64,000 nucleotides of DNA. Origin: Granulosicoccus antarcticus IMCC3135 (lineage in GTDB: Bacteria > Pseudomonadota > Gammaproteobacteria > Granulosicoccales > Granulosicoccaceae). The DNA lies in the NCBI RefSeq assembly GCF_002215215.1, contig NZ_CP018632.1, positions 4,522,501 to 4,586,500 on the forward strand, read 5' to 3'. The notes below the pieces were generated by a model. It made no database searches, had not been told where the DNA came from, and worked only from the letters and a program-made list of their open reading frames with translations. The position numbers were made by a program, and so were the translations under genes. This document shows, piece by piece, positions 1 through 8,506 of the stretch; positions within the stretch are counted from its first letter, which is position 1, and each line of letters starts with the position of its first letter.

Positions 1-361
1 GCACATGAGCTTGCAGACGATCTTTCAATTCGTTGACCGCAGCAATCTGCTCACTCAGATCCTTGCTGAGCGAAATATATCCCGGCAATCGATAGGTTGT
101 TGTCCTTTTCTGCCCGGCACTGATCGAAAAACGTTTTAGCGCACTGCAGGCCAGCTCGAGTGCCTCAGGTTCAACTCCGTCAATCACTCCAGATTTTTCA
201 ACCGGAAAATGAGAAGGAACAACGCTTTCCGCCTCCACCACGGGCAGCTGATAGACAACGACACCATCGCAATGCGATCGAACCTCGTCAACCAGACAGG
301 CAAGTTGCCCCAGCAGCTCTTGGTACAACTGTATTGCAGGATGACGATTGAGAGTTTCCAT
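1..361 (-). CDS. Tus-like replication terminus site-binding protein (N-terminal part, cut by window edge)
   Basis: Reading leftward from the ATG at 361, 120 codons are open to the window edge. Seen: an N-terminal helix-like stretch, a VVVYQLPVVEAE segment, then YRLPGYISL followed by IAAVNELKDRLQAHV. From memory this follows the order of E. coli Tus (VARVFSLPEV, then VRLPGVLC, then IQHINKLKTTFEHIV), including a run of about 45 residues of similar length between the blocks. Tus binds Ter sites and blocks replication forks from one side. The DNA-contacting C-terminal two thirds lie outside the window, so the call rests on a weak but ordered match. No Ter-like site (core GTTGTAAC) was seen in the 170 bases upstream, where E. 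coli tus carries one. An unrelated hypothetical protein remains possible. Confidence 0.45.
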   Translation of the reverse strand, partial: METLNRHPAIQLYQELLGQLACLVDEVRSHCDGVVVYQLPVVEAESVVPSHFPVEKSGVIDGVEPEALELACSALKRFSISAGQKRTTTYRLPGYISLSKDLSEQIAAVNELKDRLQAHV

Positions 362-530
362 CGAAAATCAGCACCTTTTTCCCTGTTTCATGATTAACAC
401 CCCCTGTTGCTGAACTTCAAATAATGGTCAGGGTTCAGGATGTCAGGGATGCGGCATATTCAGGCACTATAGCAATGGTGGTATATTTTTACCAGTCATT
501 GACTACCTCAACAAGCTTCGGCTATCGCCC

Positions 531-1379
531 TCAGCCATCCTCTGACATCATCAGCTGCGCATCGCGCATTTGTCGTTTCTCCTGACGCTTCAGAGCAATG
601 ATCGCTATCAGAATACCGATAGCAACAATGCCGATGATAATGGTTGCCAGGGCGTTGATATCCGGGCTGACACCCAGCCTGACCTTGGAGAAGATAACCA
701 TGGGCAAGGTGCTTGAACCCGGCCCTGAGACAAAGCTTGCAATAACCAGATCATCAATCGACAGTGTGAAAGCCAACAGCCATCCGGATATCAATGCCGG
801 TGCCACGATAGGCAGCGTAATGGCAAAAAACACCTTGGCAGGCTTTGCCCCCAGATCCATCGCAGCCTCCTCCAGCGAGGGATCCATATCCGCCAGACGC
901 GCCTGGACGATCACCGCCACATAGGCCATGGAAAAAGTGATGTGGGCAATCGTGATGGTGGTGACCCCTCGCCCATTAGGCCAGCCGGTCAGCTTCTCCA
1001 GTGCGACAAAGAACAACAGCAGCGACAAACCGGTAATCACTTCCGGCATCACCAGTGGTGCCATGGACATCCCGGTAAACAGGGTACGCCCCCGGAACTG
1101 ACGCATACGGGCCATGACGAAGCCTGCCAGCGTGCCAAATGCCACGGCAAAGCAGGCGCTGATAACCGCAATGCGCAAGCTCAGAAGGGCTGCCTGGATA
1201 ATCTGCTCGTTGCGGAACAGCTCACCGTACCATTTGGTCGAAAAACCACCCCAGACAGTAACCAGCTTTGACTCATTGAATGAGAAAACAATCAGCGAGA
1301 TGATGGGAATATAAAGAAAGGCATAGCCGAATATCAGACTGGCAAGCAGAAAGTTGAAGCGTTTGCGAATCTTCATCAT
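531..1379 (-). CDS. potI: Polyamine ABC transporter permease (PotI type)
   Basis: A 282-residue inner-membrane permease of the spermidine/putrescine importer, the second of two permeases. About six hydrophobic segments are visible, starting with a membrane helix at residues 10-30. The binding-protein-dependent permease (EAA) loop lies near residues 165-185 (EEAAMDLGAKPAKVFFAITLP), the site that docks on the ATPase. Length and order match PotI/YdcV. Its start overlaps the stop of the preceding permease by 4 bases (ATGA), so the two are translationally coupled. It is the last gene of the operon. Substrate is inferred from the potF-like binding protein; putrescine and spermidine cannot be told apart here. 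Confidence 0.88.
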   Translation of the reverse strand: MMKIRKRFNFLLASLIFGYAFLYIPIISLIVFSFNESKLVTVWGGFSTKWYGELFRNEQIIQAALLSLRIAVISACFAVAFGTLAGFVMARMRQFRGRTLFTGMSMAPLVMPEVITGLSLLLFFVALEKLTGWPNGRGVTTITIAHITFSMAYVAVIVQARLADMDPSLEEAAMDLGAKPAKVFFAITLPIVAPALISGWLLAFTLSIDDLVIASFVSGPGSSTLPMVIFSKVRLGVSPDINALATIIIGIVAIGILIAIIALKRQEKRQMRDAQLMMSEDG

Positions 1380-2359
1380 GCCTCCGGCTGTCGGTTCTGA
1401 TAGTGCTGGAACACCATGATCGGCACCACCAGAAATGCCAGCATGGCAATGGCAACAGCTGAAGCAACCGGCCAGTCACGGTTGTTGAAGAATTCATCCC
1501 ATAACACTCTGCCTATCATCAGAGTATCCGGTCCACCCAGCAACGAGGGGATCACGAATTCGCCAACGGCCGGTATGAACACCAGCATGGAGCCAGCAAT
1601 GATTCCCGGTAACGACAGCGGCAAGGTGATGACCAGAAAGGTCTTGAAAGGCTTGCACCCCAGATCGTAGGCAGCCTCCAGTAGTGTGCCGTCCAGCTTC
1701 TCCAGATTCGCATACAAGGGCAGAATCATGAAAGGCAGATAGGAATAGACAATACCCAGATAGACCGCAAAGTCGGTCTGCATCATGACGATGGGCTGAT
1801 CGATGATACCCAGACCCATCAGAATGTTATTGATGATGCCGTTGTTCTTCAAAATCCCCATCCAGGCATAGACACGCAACAGAAACGATGTCCAGAATGG
1901 CAGGATGACCAGCATCAGCAGAATGTTGCGATTGACGGGATTCGCACGCGCAATGGCATAAGCCATGGGATAGCCAATCAACAGACACCACAGGGTCGAA
2001 ATCAGGGCAATCCTTGCCGAGTTCAGATACGCGGCCCAATAGAGATCATCTTCAAGCAGGAACTGGAAGTTACCAAAATTCAGCTTGATGGAAACCACGG
2101 CATCCTCCCCCCACTCCAGCAGGTCGCTATAGGGAGGGATGGCGGTGGCGTACTCTGCCAGCGATATCTTCAGAACAATGACAAAAGGCAGCAGGAAAAA
2201 CAGGAACAACCACAAGAAGGGAATGGCGATAACACTGCTGCGGCCCGTCACGCCAAATGCACCCAACACGGCCGCCACGGCTCTGCCCAGAGAAGTATGC
2301 ATGAGCGGCTCGAAGAGCGAGATCAAGCCATTGCCCAGAGAGGGATGCCCGAACTTCAC
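1376..2359 (-). CDS. potH: Polyamine ABC transporter permease (PotH type)
   Basis: A 327-residue permease, first of the pair, with a long N-terminal cytoplasmic stretch (about 45 residues) before the first membrane helix, as in PotH. The EAA loop reads LEAAYDLGCKPFKTFLVITLP near residues 225-247. It overlaps potG upstream and potI downstream by 4 bases each, so G, H and I form one coupled translation unit. It forms a heterodimeric channel with the downstream permease in the inner membrane. The specific polyamine is inferred only from operon content. Confidence 0.88.
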   Translation of the reverse strand: MKFGHPSLGNGLISLFEPLMHTSLGRAVAAVLGAFGVTGRSSVIAIPFLWLFLFFLLPFVIVLKISLAEYATAIPPYSDLLEWGEDAVVSIKLNFGNFQFLLEDDLYWAAYLNSARIALISTLWCLLIGYPMAYAIARANPVNRNILLMLVILPFWTSFLLRVYAWMGILKNNGIINNILMGLGIIDQPIVMMQTDFAVYLGIVYSYLPFMILPLYANLEKLDGTLLEAAYDLGCKPFKTFLVITLPLSLPGIIAGSMLVFIPAVGEFVIPSLLGGPDTLMIGRVLWDEFFNNRDWPVASAVAIAMLAFLVVPIMVFQHYQNRQPEA

Positions 2360-3501
2360 GCTGTCAGTACCAGGCCGCTGTAGGGCTTCCAGCTCAAAAA
2401 CACTTCATCATCCCAGGTGAACTGCTCCGTATCCCGATCCAGATTAGGTTGTGTGACTTGAATCATGGGCCCCGCCTTCAGTTGTATCCGGTAGATGGAC
2501 AGGCTGCCCATATAAGCAACTTCGATTATCGTGCCGTAGGCAACATTGTCTTCCTGGTCAGGCTTCTGGCGCGATATTCTGATTTTTTCTGGCCGTACTG
2601 CCACCGATACGCGTGAGCCTTCACTGACGTTATTGACACCGTGATCGATGTACAGGTTACAGCCCGCTGCATCCGAACTGATTCGCACATGATCATCCGC
2701 ATCTTCAATGACATTGCCATCGAACAGATTGACCGAACCGATGAAGTTGGCAACAAATCGTGATGCAGGGTGTTCATAGATCTCGTTAGGGGAACCCACT
2801 TGTTCAATGCGTCCCTTGTCCATGACACCGATGCGGCTGGAAAGCGTCATGGCTTCTTCCTGATCATGGGTCACCACCACAAAGGTGATGTCCAGCTCTT
2901 CCTGCAAGGTCATCAGTTCAAACTGCGTATTCTCCCGCAGCTTTCTGTCCAACGCACCCAGTGGCTCATCCAGCAATAACAGCTTTGGCTGCTTGATCAG
3001 TGCCCGGGCCAGTGCCACACGCTGTCGCTGCCCGCCGGACAACTGGTGCGGCTTGCGTTTCCTGAAATCGCCTAGTTTCACCATCTCCAGCATGTCAGTC
3101 ACACGCTTGTTGATGTCGGCCTTGGCAACGCCCTCCTGCTTGAGGCCGAAGGCCACATTGGCTTCGATTGTCATATGCGGAAACAAGGCATAAGACTGAA
3201 ACATCATGTTGACAGGTCGCTCATAAGGCGGAATACCGGCCATGTCGACGCCATCGAGCAGAATGCGCCCGCTGCTAAGCTCCTCAAATCCTGCCAGCAT
3301 TCTCAGCAGAGTCGACTTGCCGCACCCCGACCCACCCAACAGACAGAACAGCTCTGATTTGTAGATATCCAGCGAGACATTGTCGACAGCCGAAAAGTTA
3401 CCGAACTTCTTGGTCACGTTCTCCAGCTGTATATAGGGCTTTGCCTCCGCGTCATTCCATGGCACCTTCACCTTGCTTGCCAGCTCACCGGTATCAGCCA
3501 T
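2356..3501 (-). CDS. potG: Polyamine ABC transporter ATPase (PotG type)
   Basis: A 381-residue ATP-binding subunit. Walker A is GGSGCGKST, the signature is LSGGQRQRVALARAL, Walker B is LLLLDEPLGALD and the H-loop is VVTHDQEEA. After about residue 250 comes a TOBE-type regulatory domain (VAVRPEKIRI), typical of PotA/PotG and maltose-type ATPases. The ATG at 3501 is chosen because GGAG lies 9 bases upstream; a GTG at 3516 is in frame but overlaps that ribosome site. It powers uptake with the two permeases downstream. Confidence 0.9.
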   Translation of the reverse strand: MADTGELASKVKVPWNDAEAKPYIQLENVTKKFGNFSAVDNVSLDIYKSELFCLLGGSGCGKSTLLRMLAGFEELSSGRILLDGVDMAGIPPYERPVNMMFQSYALFPHMTIEANVAFGLKQEGVAKADINKRVTDMLEMVKLGDFRKRKPHQLSGGQRQRVALARALIKQPKLLLLDEPLGALDRKLRENTQFELMTLQEELDITFVVVTHDQEEAMTLSSRIGVMDKGRIEQVGSPNEIYEHPASRFVANFIGSVNLFDGNVIEDADDHVRISSDAAGCNLYIDHGVNNVSEGSRVSVAVRPEKIRISRQKPDQEDNVAYGTIIEVAYMGSLSIYRIQLKAGPMIQVTQPNLDRDTEQFTWDDEVFLSWKPYSGLVLTA

Positions 3502-3528
3502 TGTTGATATCTCCACTTGCTCAAATTG

Positions 3529-3556
3529 CCCTGAACCAGGTCATTCTGGTTCAGGG
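3529..3556 (-). terminator. Intercistronic hairpin between potF and potG
   Basis: A perfect 11-bp inverted repeat, CCCTGAACCAG (3529-3539) and CTGGTTCAGGG (3546-3556), with a 6-base loop. There is no T-run after it in the direction of transcription. It sits between the binding-protein gene and the ATPase gene. Such hairpins commonly protect the upstream message from 3' decay, giving more binding protein than transporter. It is more likely a stabiliser or attenuator than a full terminator. Confidence 0.7.
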
Positions 3557-3589
3557 TATCGCTGAATCCGGCTGGGCCAGCCGTGCTAC

Positions 3590-4678
3590 CTACTTACCAG
3601 TCTTGATGGTGGTCCAGGCTCTGGAGAGCGCCCGGGTAAACTTTCTCTCGTCCGCCAAGTCGGCGAACAGCAAAGCCTTGACGGCTTCTGAAGGGTAGAT
3701 AGCCGGATCGCTCTTCACTTCGTCAGAGACAAATTCCGTTGATGCGCTGTTGGCATTGGCATAGAAAACATAGTTGGAAACATCAGCAATGACCTGCGGT
3801 CTCATCATGTAGTTGATGAACTGATGAGCATTGTCCGGATGGGGAGCATCAGCAGGCACGGCCAGGCTGTCGAACCAGATAGCGGCACCTTCTTTGGGAA
3901 TGACATACTTGATATCGACACCATTCGAAGCTTCGCTGGCGCGATCGCGGGCAATCAGCATATCGCCGTTGTATCCCATGGACACGCATATCTCACCGTT
4001 GGCAAGGTCATTGATATTCTGTGATGAATGAAAATACTTGATGAAAGGTCGTACCTTCAACATATGCTCTTCGAATAATTCGACATCCTTGACGTCGTTG
4101 CTATAAGGGTCTTTTCCCAGATAGGCCATGACAATACCGAAGACCTCGGTTGGCGCCTCCGCCACCGTCACGCCACATGACTGGAACTTCTCCGCAACCT
4201 CAGGGTTCAGGATCATGTCCCAGCTATCCACCGGCGCATCGGGCATTGCAGCGGCCACCTTGTCAACGTTGTAGGCAAAACCTGTCGTCCCCCAGGTATA
4301 AGGCACAGAATGGGCATTGTCCGGATCATGAGCGGCCATGCGTGTCAGGATCTCGGTATCCAGATTGCCGTAATTGGACAGCTTGCTGCGATCAAGCTCT
4401 GCGAAGACACCCGACATGATCTGTCGCTCCAGGAAAGGTGCTGTGGGCACGACAACATCGTAGCCACTGCTACCTGCTATCAGCTTGGATTCCAGCAGCT
4501 CATTGGAGTCATAGACATCGTAGTTGACCTTGATGCCGGTTTCTGCCTCGAAATTGGCAATGGTATCTTTGGCAATGTAATCCGACCAGTTGTAGATATT
4601 GAGAACCTTTTCCTCTTGAGCATGAGCCGTGCTGATGAGGGCGAATCCAACCATTGTTCGGACTATGTTCTTGAGCAT
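3590..4678 (-). CDS. potF: Polyamine-binding periplasmic protein (PotF type)
   Basis: A 362-residue solute-binding protein of the PotD/PotF family. A Sec signal peptide covers about residues 1-20, ending AHA before QEEKVLNIYNWSDYI; the motif NIYNWSDYI is diagnostic of the family. It captures the polyamine in the periplasm for the permease pair. The ATG at 4678 places a proper signal peptide at the N-terminus; the frame is open 38 codons further but that extension is not signal-like. It is the first gene of the potFGHI operon, separated from potG by a stable hairpin. Confidence 0.9.
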   Translation of the reverse strand: MLKNIVRTMVGFALISTAHAQEEKVLNIYNWSDYIAKDTIANFEAETGIKVNYDVYDSNELLESKLIAGSSGYDVVVPTAPFLERQIMSGVFAELDRSKLSNYGNLDTEILTRMAAHDPDNAHSVPYTWGTTGFAYNVDKVAAAMPDAPVDSWDMILNPEVAEKFQSCGVTVAEAPTEVFGIVMAYLGKDPYSNDVKDVELFEEHMLKVRPFIKYFHSSQNINDLANGEICVSMGYNGDMLIARDRASEASNGVDIKYVIPKEGAAIWFDSLAVPADAPHPDNAHQFINYMMRPQVIADVSNYVFYANANSASTEFVSDEVKSDPAIYPSEAVKALLFADLADERKFTRALSRAWTTIKTGK

Positions 4679-4707
4679 CTTGTTTTCTCTAGATAATTGC
4701 AGATTGT

Positions 4708-4721
4708 TGCCACAAGTGGCA
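4708..4721. promoter_or_regulatory. Palindrome upstream of potF (possible operator)
   Basis: TGCCAC-AA-GTGGCA, a perfect 6-bp inverted repeat with a 2-base centre, 30 bases before the potF start. Its place in the leader suggests an operator or a small mRNA hairpin. No known regulator consensus was recognised. Confidence 0.35.
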
Positions 4722-4895
4722 GAGACACGGAAGATGAAATACACCAGACAATCCAGGACGTCCGACAGCCTGAACTCCCCACATACCCCCACTCTACTCC
4801 CATGTGCATTGCGTGTGATTGATACCAGATATCCTCATCCTGCACAACTGTCCCCCTCATCGATAGCATCTTTATAGGCTCAGCAATGGTGCATG

Positions 4896-4909
4896 GCTTG
4901 CGCGCAAGC
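4896..4909. promoter_or_regulatory. 14-bp palindrome upstream of the TPP riboswitch
   Basis: GCTTGCGCGCAAGC is a perfect palindrome 60-70 bases before the riboswitch, in the intergenic region between the divergent pot and thi operons (4679-4969). It may be an operator or a hairpin near the thi transcription start. Apart from this and the palindrome at 4708 nothing else was recognised in that region. Confidence 0.3.
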
Positions 4910-4969
4910 TTGCCGATAATTGCATAAGGCGTTGGCGATCAGCCAAATAGCATGTTAGTCTCTGGCCCA

Positions 4970-5078
4970 CTTGACGGGGTGCTGGACAACCATATCGCAT
5001 GGGGGTTCGGCTGAGATGCTGCAGATGTCTGCACGATCCCGCTGAACCTGATGCGGATAATGCCGACGAAGGGATCAA
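4970..5078 (+). ncRNA. TPP riboswitch (thi box)
   Basis: The conserved landmarks occur in order: ACGGGGTGC near 4974, GGCTGAGATG near 5009, GATCCCGCTGAACCTGATG near 5035 and GGATAATGCCGACGAAGGGA near 5054. This is the thiamine pyrophosphate aptamer (pyrimidine-sensor CTGAGA and pyrophosphate-sensor arm). It lies 70 bases before thiD and reads in the same direction. When TPP binds, expression of the thiamine operon should fall; the expression platform looks translational (see 5121-5143). Confidence 0.94.
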
Positions 5079-5120
5079 GCCAAGGGAATGACCATGATTC
5101 CCATGCCCCGGTCTCTTTCA

Positions 5121-5143
5121 CACTCGGTATTAGCCGAGGAGTG
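5121..5143 (+). promoter_or_regulatory. Hairpin masking the thiD ribosome-binding site
   Basis: CTCGG (5123-5127) pairs with CCGAG (5134-5138), and CAC (5121-5123) can also pair with GTG (5141-5143). The Shine-Dalgarno GAGGAG (5136-5141) falls inside the right arm, 6 bases before the thiD ATG. It is the likely expression platform of the riboswitch, blocking translation when TPP is bound. A second small hairpin, GGGAAT/ATTCCC, lies near 5084-5102. Confidence 0.55.
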
Positions 5144-5147
5144 AATC

Positions 5148-6002
5148 ATGCAGACCAACAAAACCAGCTTGCCGCCCCAGAGCGCTGATACCCAGCGACA
5201 GCGAATCCCGATCGCCATGACCATTGCCGGATCGGATTCGGGCGGTGGTGCGGGCATCCAGGCAGACCTGAAGACTTTCAGCGCCCGAGGCGTTTATGGC
5301 GCCTCCACCATCACCGCGTTAACTGCCCAGAACACCTGCTCGGTCAGTGCCATTCATGAGGTGGCGCCTGAATTCGTGACGCAACAACTCGTCGCCGTCC
5401 TGTCCGATCTGAAGGTCGATGCCATCAAGATCGGCATGCTTGCCAGCATTCCCATCATTGAAGCCATCGGCGTGGTGCTCGACCAATACCCCGACATCCC
5501 CGTCGTGCTTGACCCTGTCATGGTGGCCAAGAGTGGCGATTCATTACTGCACTCAGACGCCATTGAGGCCTTGCGCGACATCCTCTTCCCGCGAGCCACC
5601 CTCATCACTCCCAACATCCCCGAAGCTGCCATGCTCTTGGGTGATGTCGAGGCCAGCAGCGAGGCGCAGATGGAAGCACAGGCAAGGGCACTGAGCCGGT
5701 TCGGCTGCTCGGCGGTTCTACTCAAGGGCGGACACCTGGCATCCTCGGACAGCACCGATCTGTTATTACAAGACGGCGCCATCCATCGCTTCTGCTACCC
5801 ACGCATCCCCACCAGCAACACACATGGCACCGGCTGCACCTTGTCATCGGCCATCACTGCCGAAATAGCCAAAGGACTGCCTTTGCACACAGCCATCGCC
5901 ATCGCCGAGCAATACATACACGAAGCGATTGCCTGTGCCGATCAACTGGACGTGGGGCACGGTCACGGTCCCGTACATCATTTTCATGCACTGTGGAGTT
6001 GA
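5148..6002 (+). CDS. thiD: Hydroxymethylpyrimidine/phosphomethylpyrimidine kinase
   Basis: A 284-residue cytosolic ribokinase-fold kinase that phosphorylates HMP and then HMP-P to HMP-PP, the pyrimidine half of thiamine. The family N-terminus [18 protein letters not shown] begins at about residue 26, DPVMVAKSG is central, and the catalytic anion-hole motif [10 protein letters not shown] is near residue 225. It is the first gene of the riboswitch-controlled operon and overlaps the next gene by 10 bases. Confidence 0.95.
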   Translation: MQTNKTSLPPQSADTQRQRIPIAMTIAGSDSGGGAGIQADLKTFSARGVYGASTITALTAQNTCSVSAIHEVAPEFVTQQLVAVLSDLKVDAIKIGMLASIPIIEAIGVVLDQYPDIPVVLDPVMVAKSGDSLLHSDAIEALRDILFPRATLITPNIPEAAMLLGDVEASSEAQMEAQARALSRFGCSAVLLKGGHLASSDSTDLLLQDGAIHRFCYPRIPTSNTHGTGCTLSSAITAEIAKGLPLHTAIAIAEQYIHEAIACADQLDVGHGHGPVHHFHALWS

Positions 6003-6757
6003 AGGTGACTCAGGCTCCGGCCATCGAGTTGCAGGCAGTCAGCCTGACACTGGGTGAGCATTGCATTTTTGATCGCCTGACACTCAGCATGGAATCGGCT
6101 CAATGGCACAGTATTCTGGGCCGCAGTGGCGCAGGCAAATCCTGCCTCCTGAGGCTGGTAGCAGGCTTGCAGCAGCCCGATTCGGGCTGCATTACAAGCT
6201 TTGGCAAACCGAGCGCATCCCGACAGATTGCCTATATGGCACAGGAGGACGGCCTACTACCCTGGTTGTCGAATCTGGACAATGTGCAGCTGGGAGCCCG
6301 CTTGCGTGGCGAACGCAGCCCTGCCAACCGGCAACGCGCGCAGGCACTGATTGAACAAGTCGGCCTGGCTGACTGGGCCGATGCTCTACCGGCTGTGCTC
6401 TCAGGAGGAATGCGCCAGCGCATAGCCCTGGCCCGCACCCTGTTCGAGGATCAACCTGTCGTACTGATGGACGAACCCTTCAGTCGACTGGATGCCATCA
6501 CCCGAGATGAACTGCAACTACTCGCCTTCGATCTGTTATCAAAGCGCACGGTACTGCTGGTAACCCATGATCCGATTGAGGCGCTGCGCCTGTCACAGGC
6601 AGTCCACGTACTCAGTGCTGCATCGCCCTCATCCATTCACAGCATTCGCCTGTCGACAGCTGCGCCTCGCGCCATGGATGATGCCTATGTCATGCAGCAC
6701 CTACCCACGGTATGGCATCACCTGCAATCGCTGAGCAGGCAAGTGGATGCCGCCTGA
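5993..6757 (+). CDS. thiZ: HMP-precursor ABC transporter ATPase (ThiZ type)
   Basis: A 254-residue ATPase of the nitrate/taurine/pyrimidine importer group. Walker A is GRSGAGKS, the signature is [14 protein letters not shown], Walker B is VVLMDEPFSRLD and the H-loop is LLVTHD. It starts at GTG 5993, inside thiD, so translation is coupled. With the permease and binding protein downstream it would import formylaminopyrimidine or another HMP precursor, which TenA then processes. Family members for other substrates look alike; the thi operon decides the call. Confidence 0.85.
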   Translation: MELKVTQAPAIELQAVSLTLGEHCIFDRLTLSMESAQWHSILGRSGAGKSCLLRLVAGLQQPDSGCITSFGKPSASRQIAYMAQEDGLLPWLSNLDNVQLGARLRGERSPANRQRAQALIEQVGLADWADALPAVLSGGMRQRIALARTLFEDQPVVLMDEPFSRLDAITRDELQLLAFDLLSKRTVLLVTHDPIEALRLSQAVHVLSAASPSSIHSIRLSTAAPRAMDDAYVMQHLPTVWHHLQSLSRQVDAA

Positions 6758-7559
6758 TATGCAAAAGCTGCCAACAACACAACGCCCCGCGCTGCTGAAC
6801 TTTGTCATCACCGCTGCCAGCATCCTTGTGTTCTGGCAATTGCTGGTGAGCATAACGGGCATCCCGAAATTCATGCTGCCAGCCCCCTTGGCCGTCTTCG
6901 AATCTGTCCTGACGCACGCCCAATCACTGGCCTCTCATTCATTGATCACGGGTTTCGAGATCGTTGTCGGCCTGGTGATCGGCAGCTGTCTGGGCATCAT
7001 CAGTGCCATTGGCCTGACCGCATCAACCTCTGTGCGTCGCTGGGCACTGCCTCTGATGGTCATCAGTCAGTCCCTGCCCGTCTTCGCACTGGCACCGCTA
7101 TTGACCCTGTGGTTTGGTTATGGCATCAGCTCGAAGATCATCATGGCCATACTCATTATCTATTTTCCCGTGGTGGCCGCAACCTTTGACGGACTCCGGC
7201 ACACCCAGCCCGCCATGCTGGATCTGGCACAGACACTACGGGCTACACCATTGAGCATCATGTTCCAGATCCGGCTGCCAGCCGCCCTGCCCTCAATTGC
7301 TTCAGGCATACGTGTTGCCACCTCCATTGCTCCCATTGGCGCGGTGGTCGGCGAATGGGTTGGCTCAAGCAAAGGTCTGGGCTATCTGATGCTGCACGCC
7401 AATGGCCGTATGCAAACCGATCTGATGTTCGCCGCATTATTGTGTCTGTGCCTTATCGCACTGCTGTTGTACTTCTGCGTTAACCGGCTACTTGACCGAA
7501 TCCTCTACTGGCAACGTGACTCCAGCCAGTTCCACACCGCTCAACCCCATCGAAACTGA
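6747..7559 (+). CDS. thiX: HMP-precursor ABC transporter permease (ThiX type)
   Basis: A 270-residue inner-membrane permease of the SsuC/TauC-like group with six predicted helices. The EAA-loop region near residues 155-180 reads LDLAQTLRATPLSIMFQIRLP. The first ATG (6747) overlaps the ATPase stop by 11 bases; an ATG at 6759 just after the stop is also possible. It forms the channel for pyrimidine precursor uptake. Confidence 0.85.
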   Translation: MPPDMQKLPTTQRPALLNFVITAASILVFWQLLVSITGIPKFMLPAPLAVFESVLTHAQSLASHSLITGFEIVVGLVIGSCLGIISAIGLTASTSVRRWALPLMVISQSLPVFALAPLLTLWFGYGISSKIIMAILIIYFPVVAATFDGLRHTQPAMLDLAQTLRATPLSIMFQIRLPAALPSIASGIRVATSIAPIGAVVGEWVGSSKGLGYLMLHANGRMQTDLMFAALLCLCLIALLLYFCVNRLLDRILYWQRDSSQFHTAQPHRN

Positions 7560-7563
7560 ACCC

Positions 7564-8502
7564 ATGAAACGATTGAACCTGCTACTGGCACTGTGGCTTT
7601 TCAGTACTGCAAGTCTGGCAGACGATAAACCACTGACCGTTTTACTAGACTGGTTTGTAAATCCGGACCATGCCCAATTGATACTGGCTAAAGAACTGGG
7701 TTACTTCAAGGAGGAAGGCCTGGATGTGGAACTGATCGAACCGGCAGATCCTTCCTTACCCCCCAAAATGGTCGCAGCTGGCAAAGCCGATGTTGCCATC
7801 AGCTATCAGCCGCAACTGCATGTACAGGTCGCTGAAGGCTTGCCGCTGTCGCGCTTTGGTACATTGATATCAACCCCCTTGAACTCACTGGTGGTACTGG
7901 CTGACGGTCCGGTAAAATCCATTGCTGACCTGAAGGGTCGCAAGGTTGGCTTTTCTGTGGGCGGTTTCGAAGATGCCTTGCTCAAAGCCATGCTGGACAC
8001 CGAGTCGCTGTCACTGGACGATATCGAACTGGTCAACGTCAACTTTTCCTTGTCTCCCGCGCTCATCACCGGACAGGTAGATGCCGTCATTGGTGCCTAT
8101 CGCAACTTTGAACTCAACCAGCTGGACATCGAGGGCTTTGCAGGCAAGGCCTATTACCCCGAAGAGCACGGCGTGCCACTTTATGACGAACTGATCCTGG
8201 TAACCAACAATGAATCACGCGACGCCGAATGGATCGTCCCTTTCCTGCGAGCTGTCGAACGTGCAACCACGTATCTGGCCAACCATTCTGACGATGCCTG
8301 GGAATTGTTCAAGAATACCAACACGGACATACTCGACAACGAGCTGAACCAGCGTGCCTGGCGCGATACCCTGCACCGTTTCGCACTGCGCCCCGCCGCA
8401 CTGGATACACGTCGATATGAAGACTTTGCGCGCTTTCTGCAAAAGCAGGGTCTGATCGATACCTTGCCTGAAACCAGCACCTACGCCTACGAGGCCCGCT
8501 GA
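7564..8502 (+). CDS. thiY: HMP-precursor binding protein (ThiY, NMT1/THI5-like)
   Basis: A 312-residue periplasmic solute-binding protein of the NMT1/THI5-like family. Signal peptide is residues 1-18 (MKRLNLLLALWLFSTASLA), then VLLDWFVNPDHAQLILAKELGYF, the typical ligand-site opening of ThiY. The chosen ATG at 7564 is 5 bases after thiX and starts a clean signal peptide. In characterised systems ThiY binds formylaminopyrimidine, a thiamine breakdown product from soil or sea water, feeding salvage through TenA and ThiD. Confidence 0.9.
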   Translation: MKRLNLLLALWLFSTASLADDKPLTVLLDWFVNPDHAQLILAKELGYFKEEGLDVELIEPADPSLPPKMVAAGKADVAISYQPQLHVQVAEGLPLSRFGTLISTPLNSLVVLADGPVKSIADLKGRKVGFSVGGFEDALLKAMLDTESLSLDDIELVNVNFSLSPALITGQVDAVIGAYRNFELNQLDIEGFAGKAYYPEEHGVPLYDELILVTNNESRDAEWIVPFLRAVERATTYLANHSDDAWELFKNTNTDILDNELNQRAWRDTLHRFALRPAALDTRRYEDFARFLQKQGLIDTLPETSTYAYEAR

Positions 8503-8506
8503 TATC

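Noticed and set aside
362-530. Ter site upstream of the Tus-like gene
   Set aside because: No match to the GTTGTAAC core on either strand; only CTGTTGCTGAAC is remotely similar.
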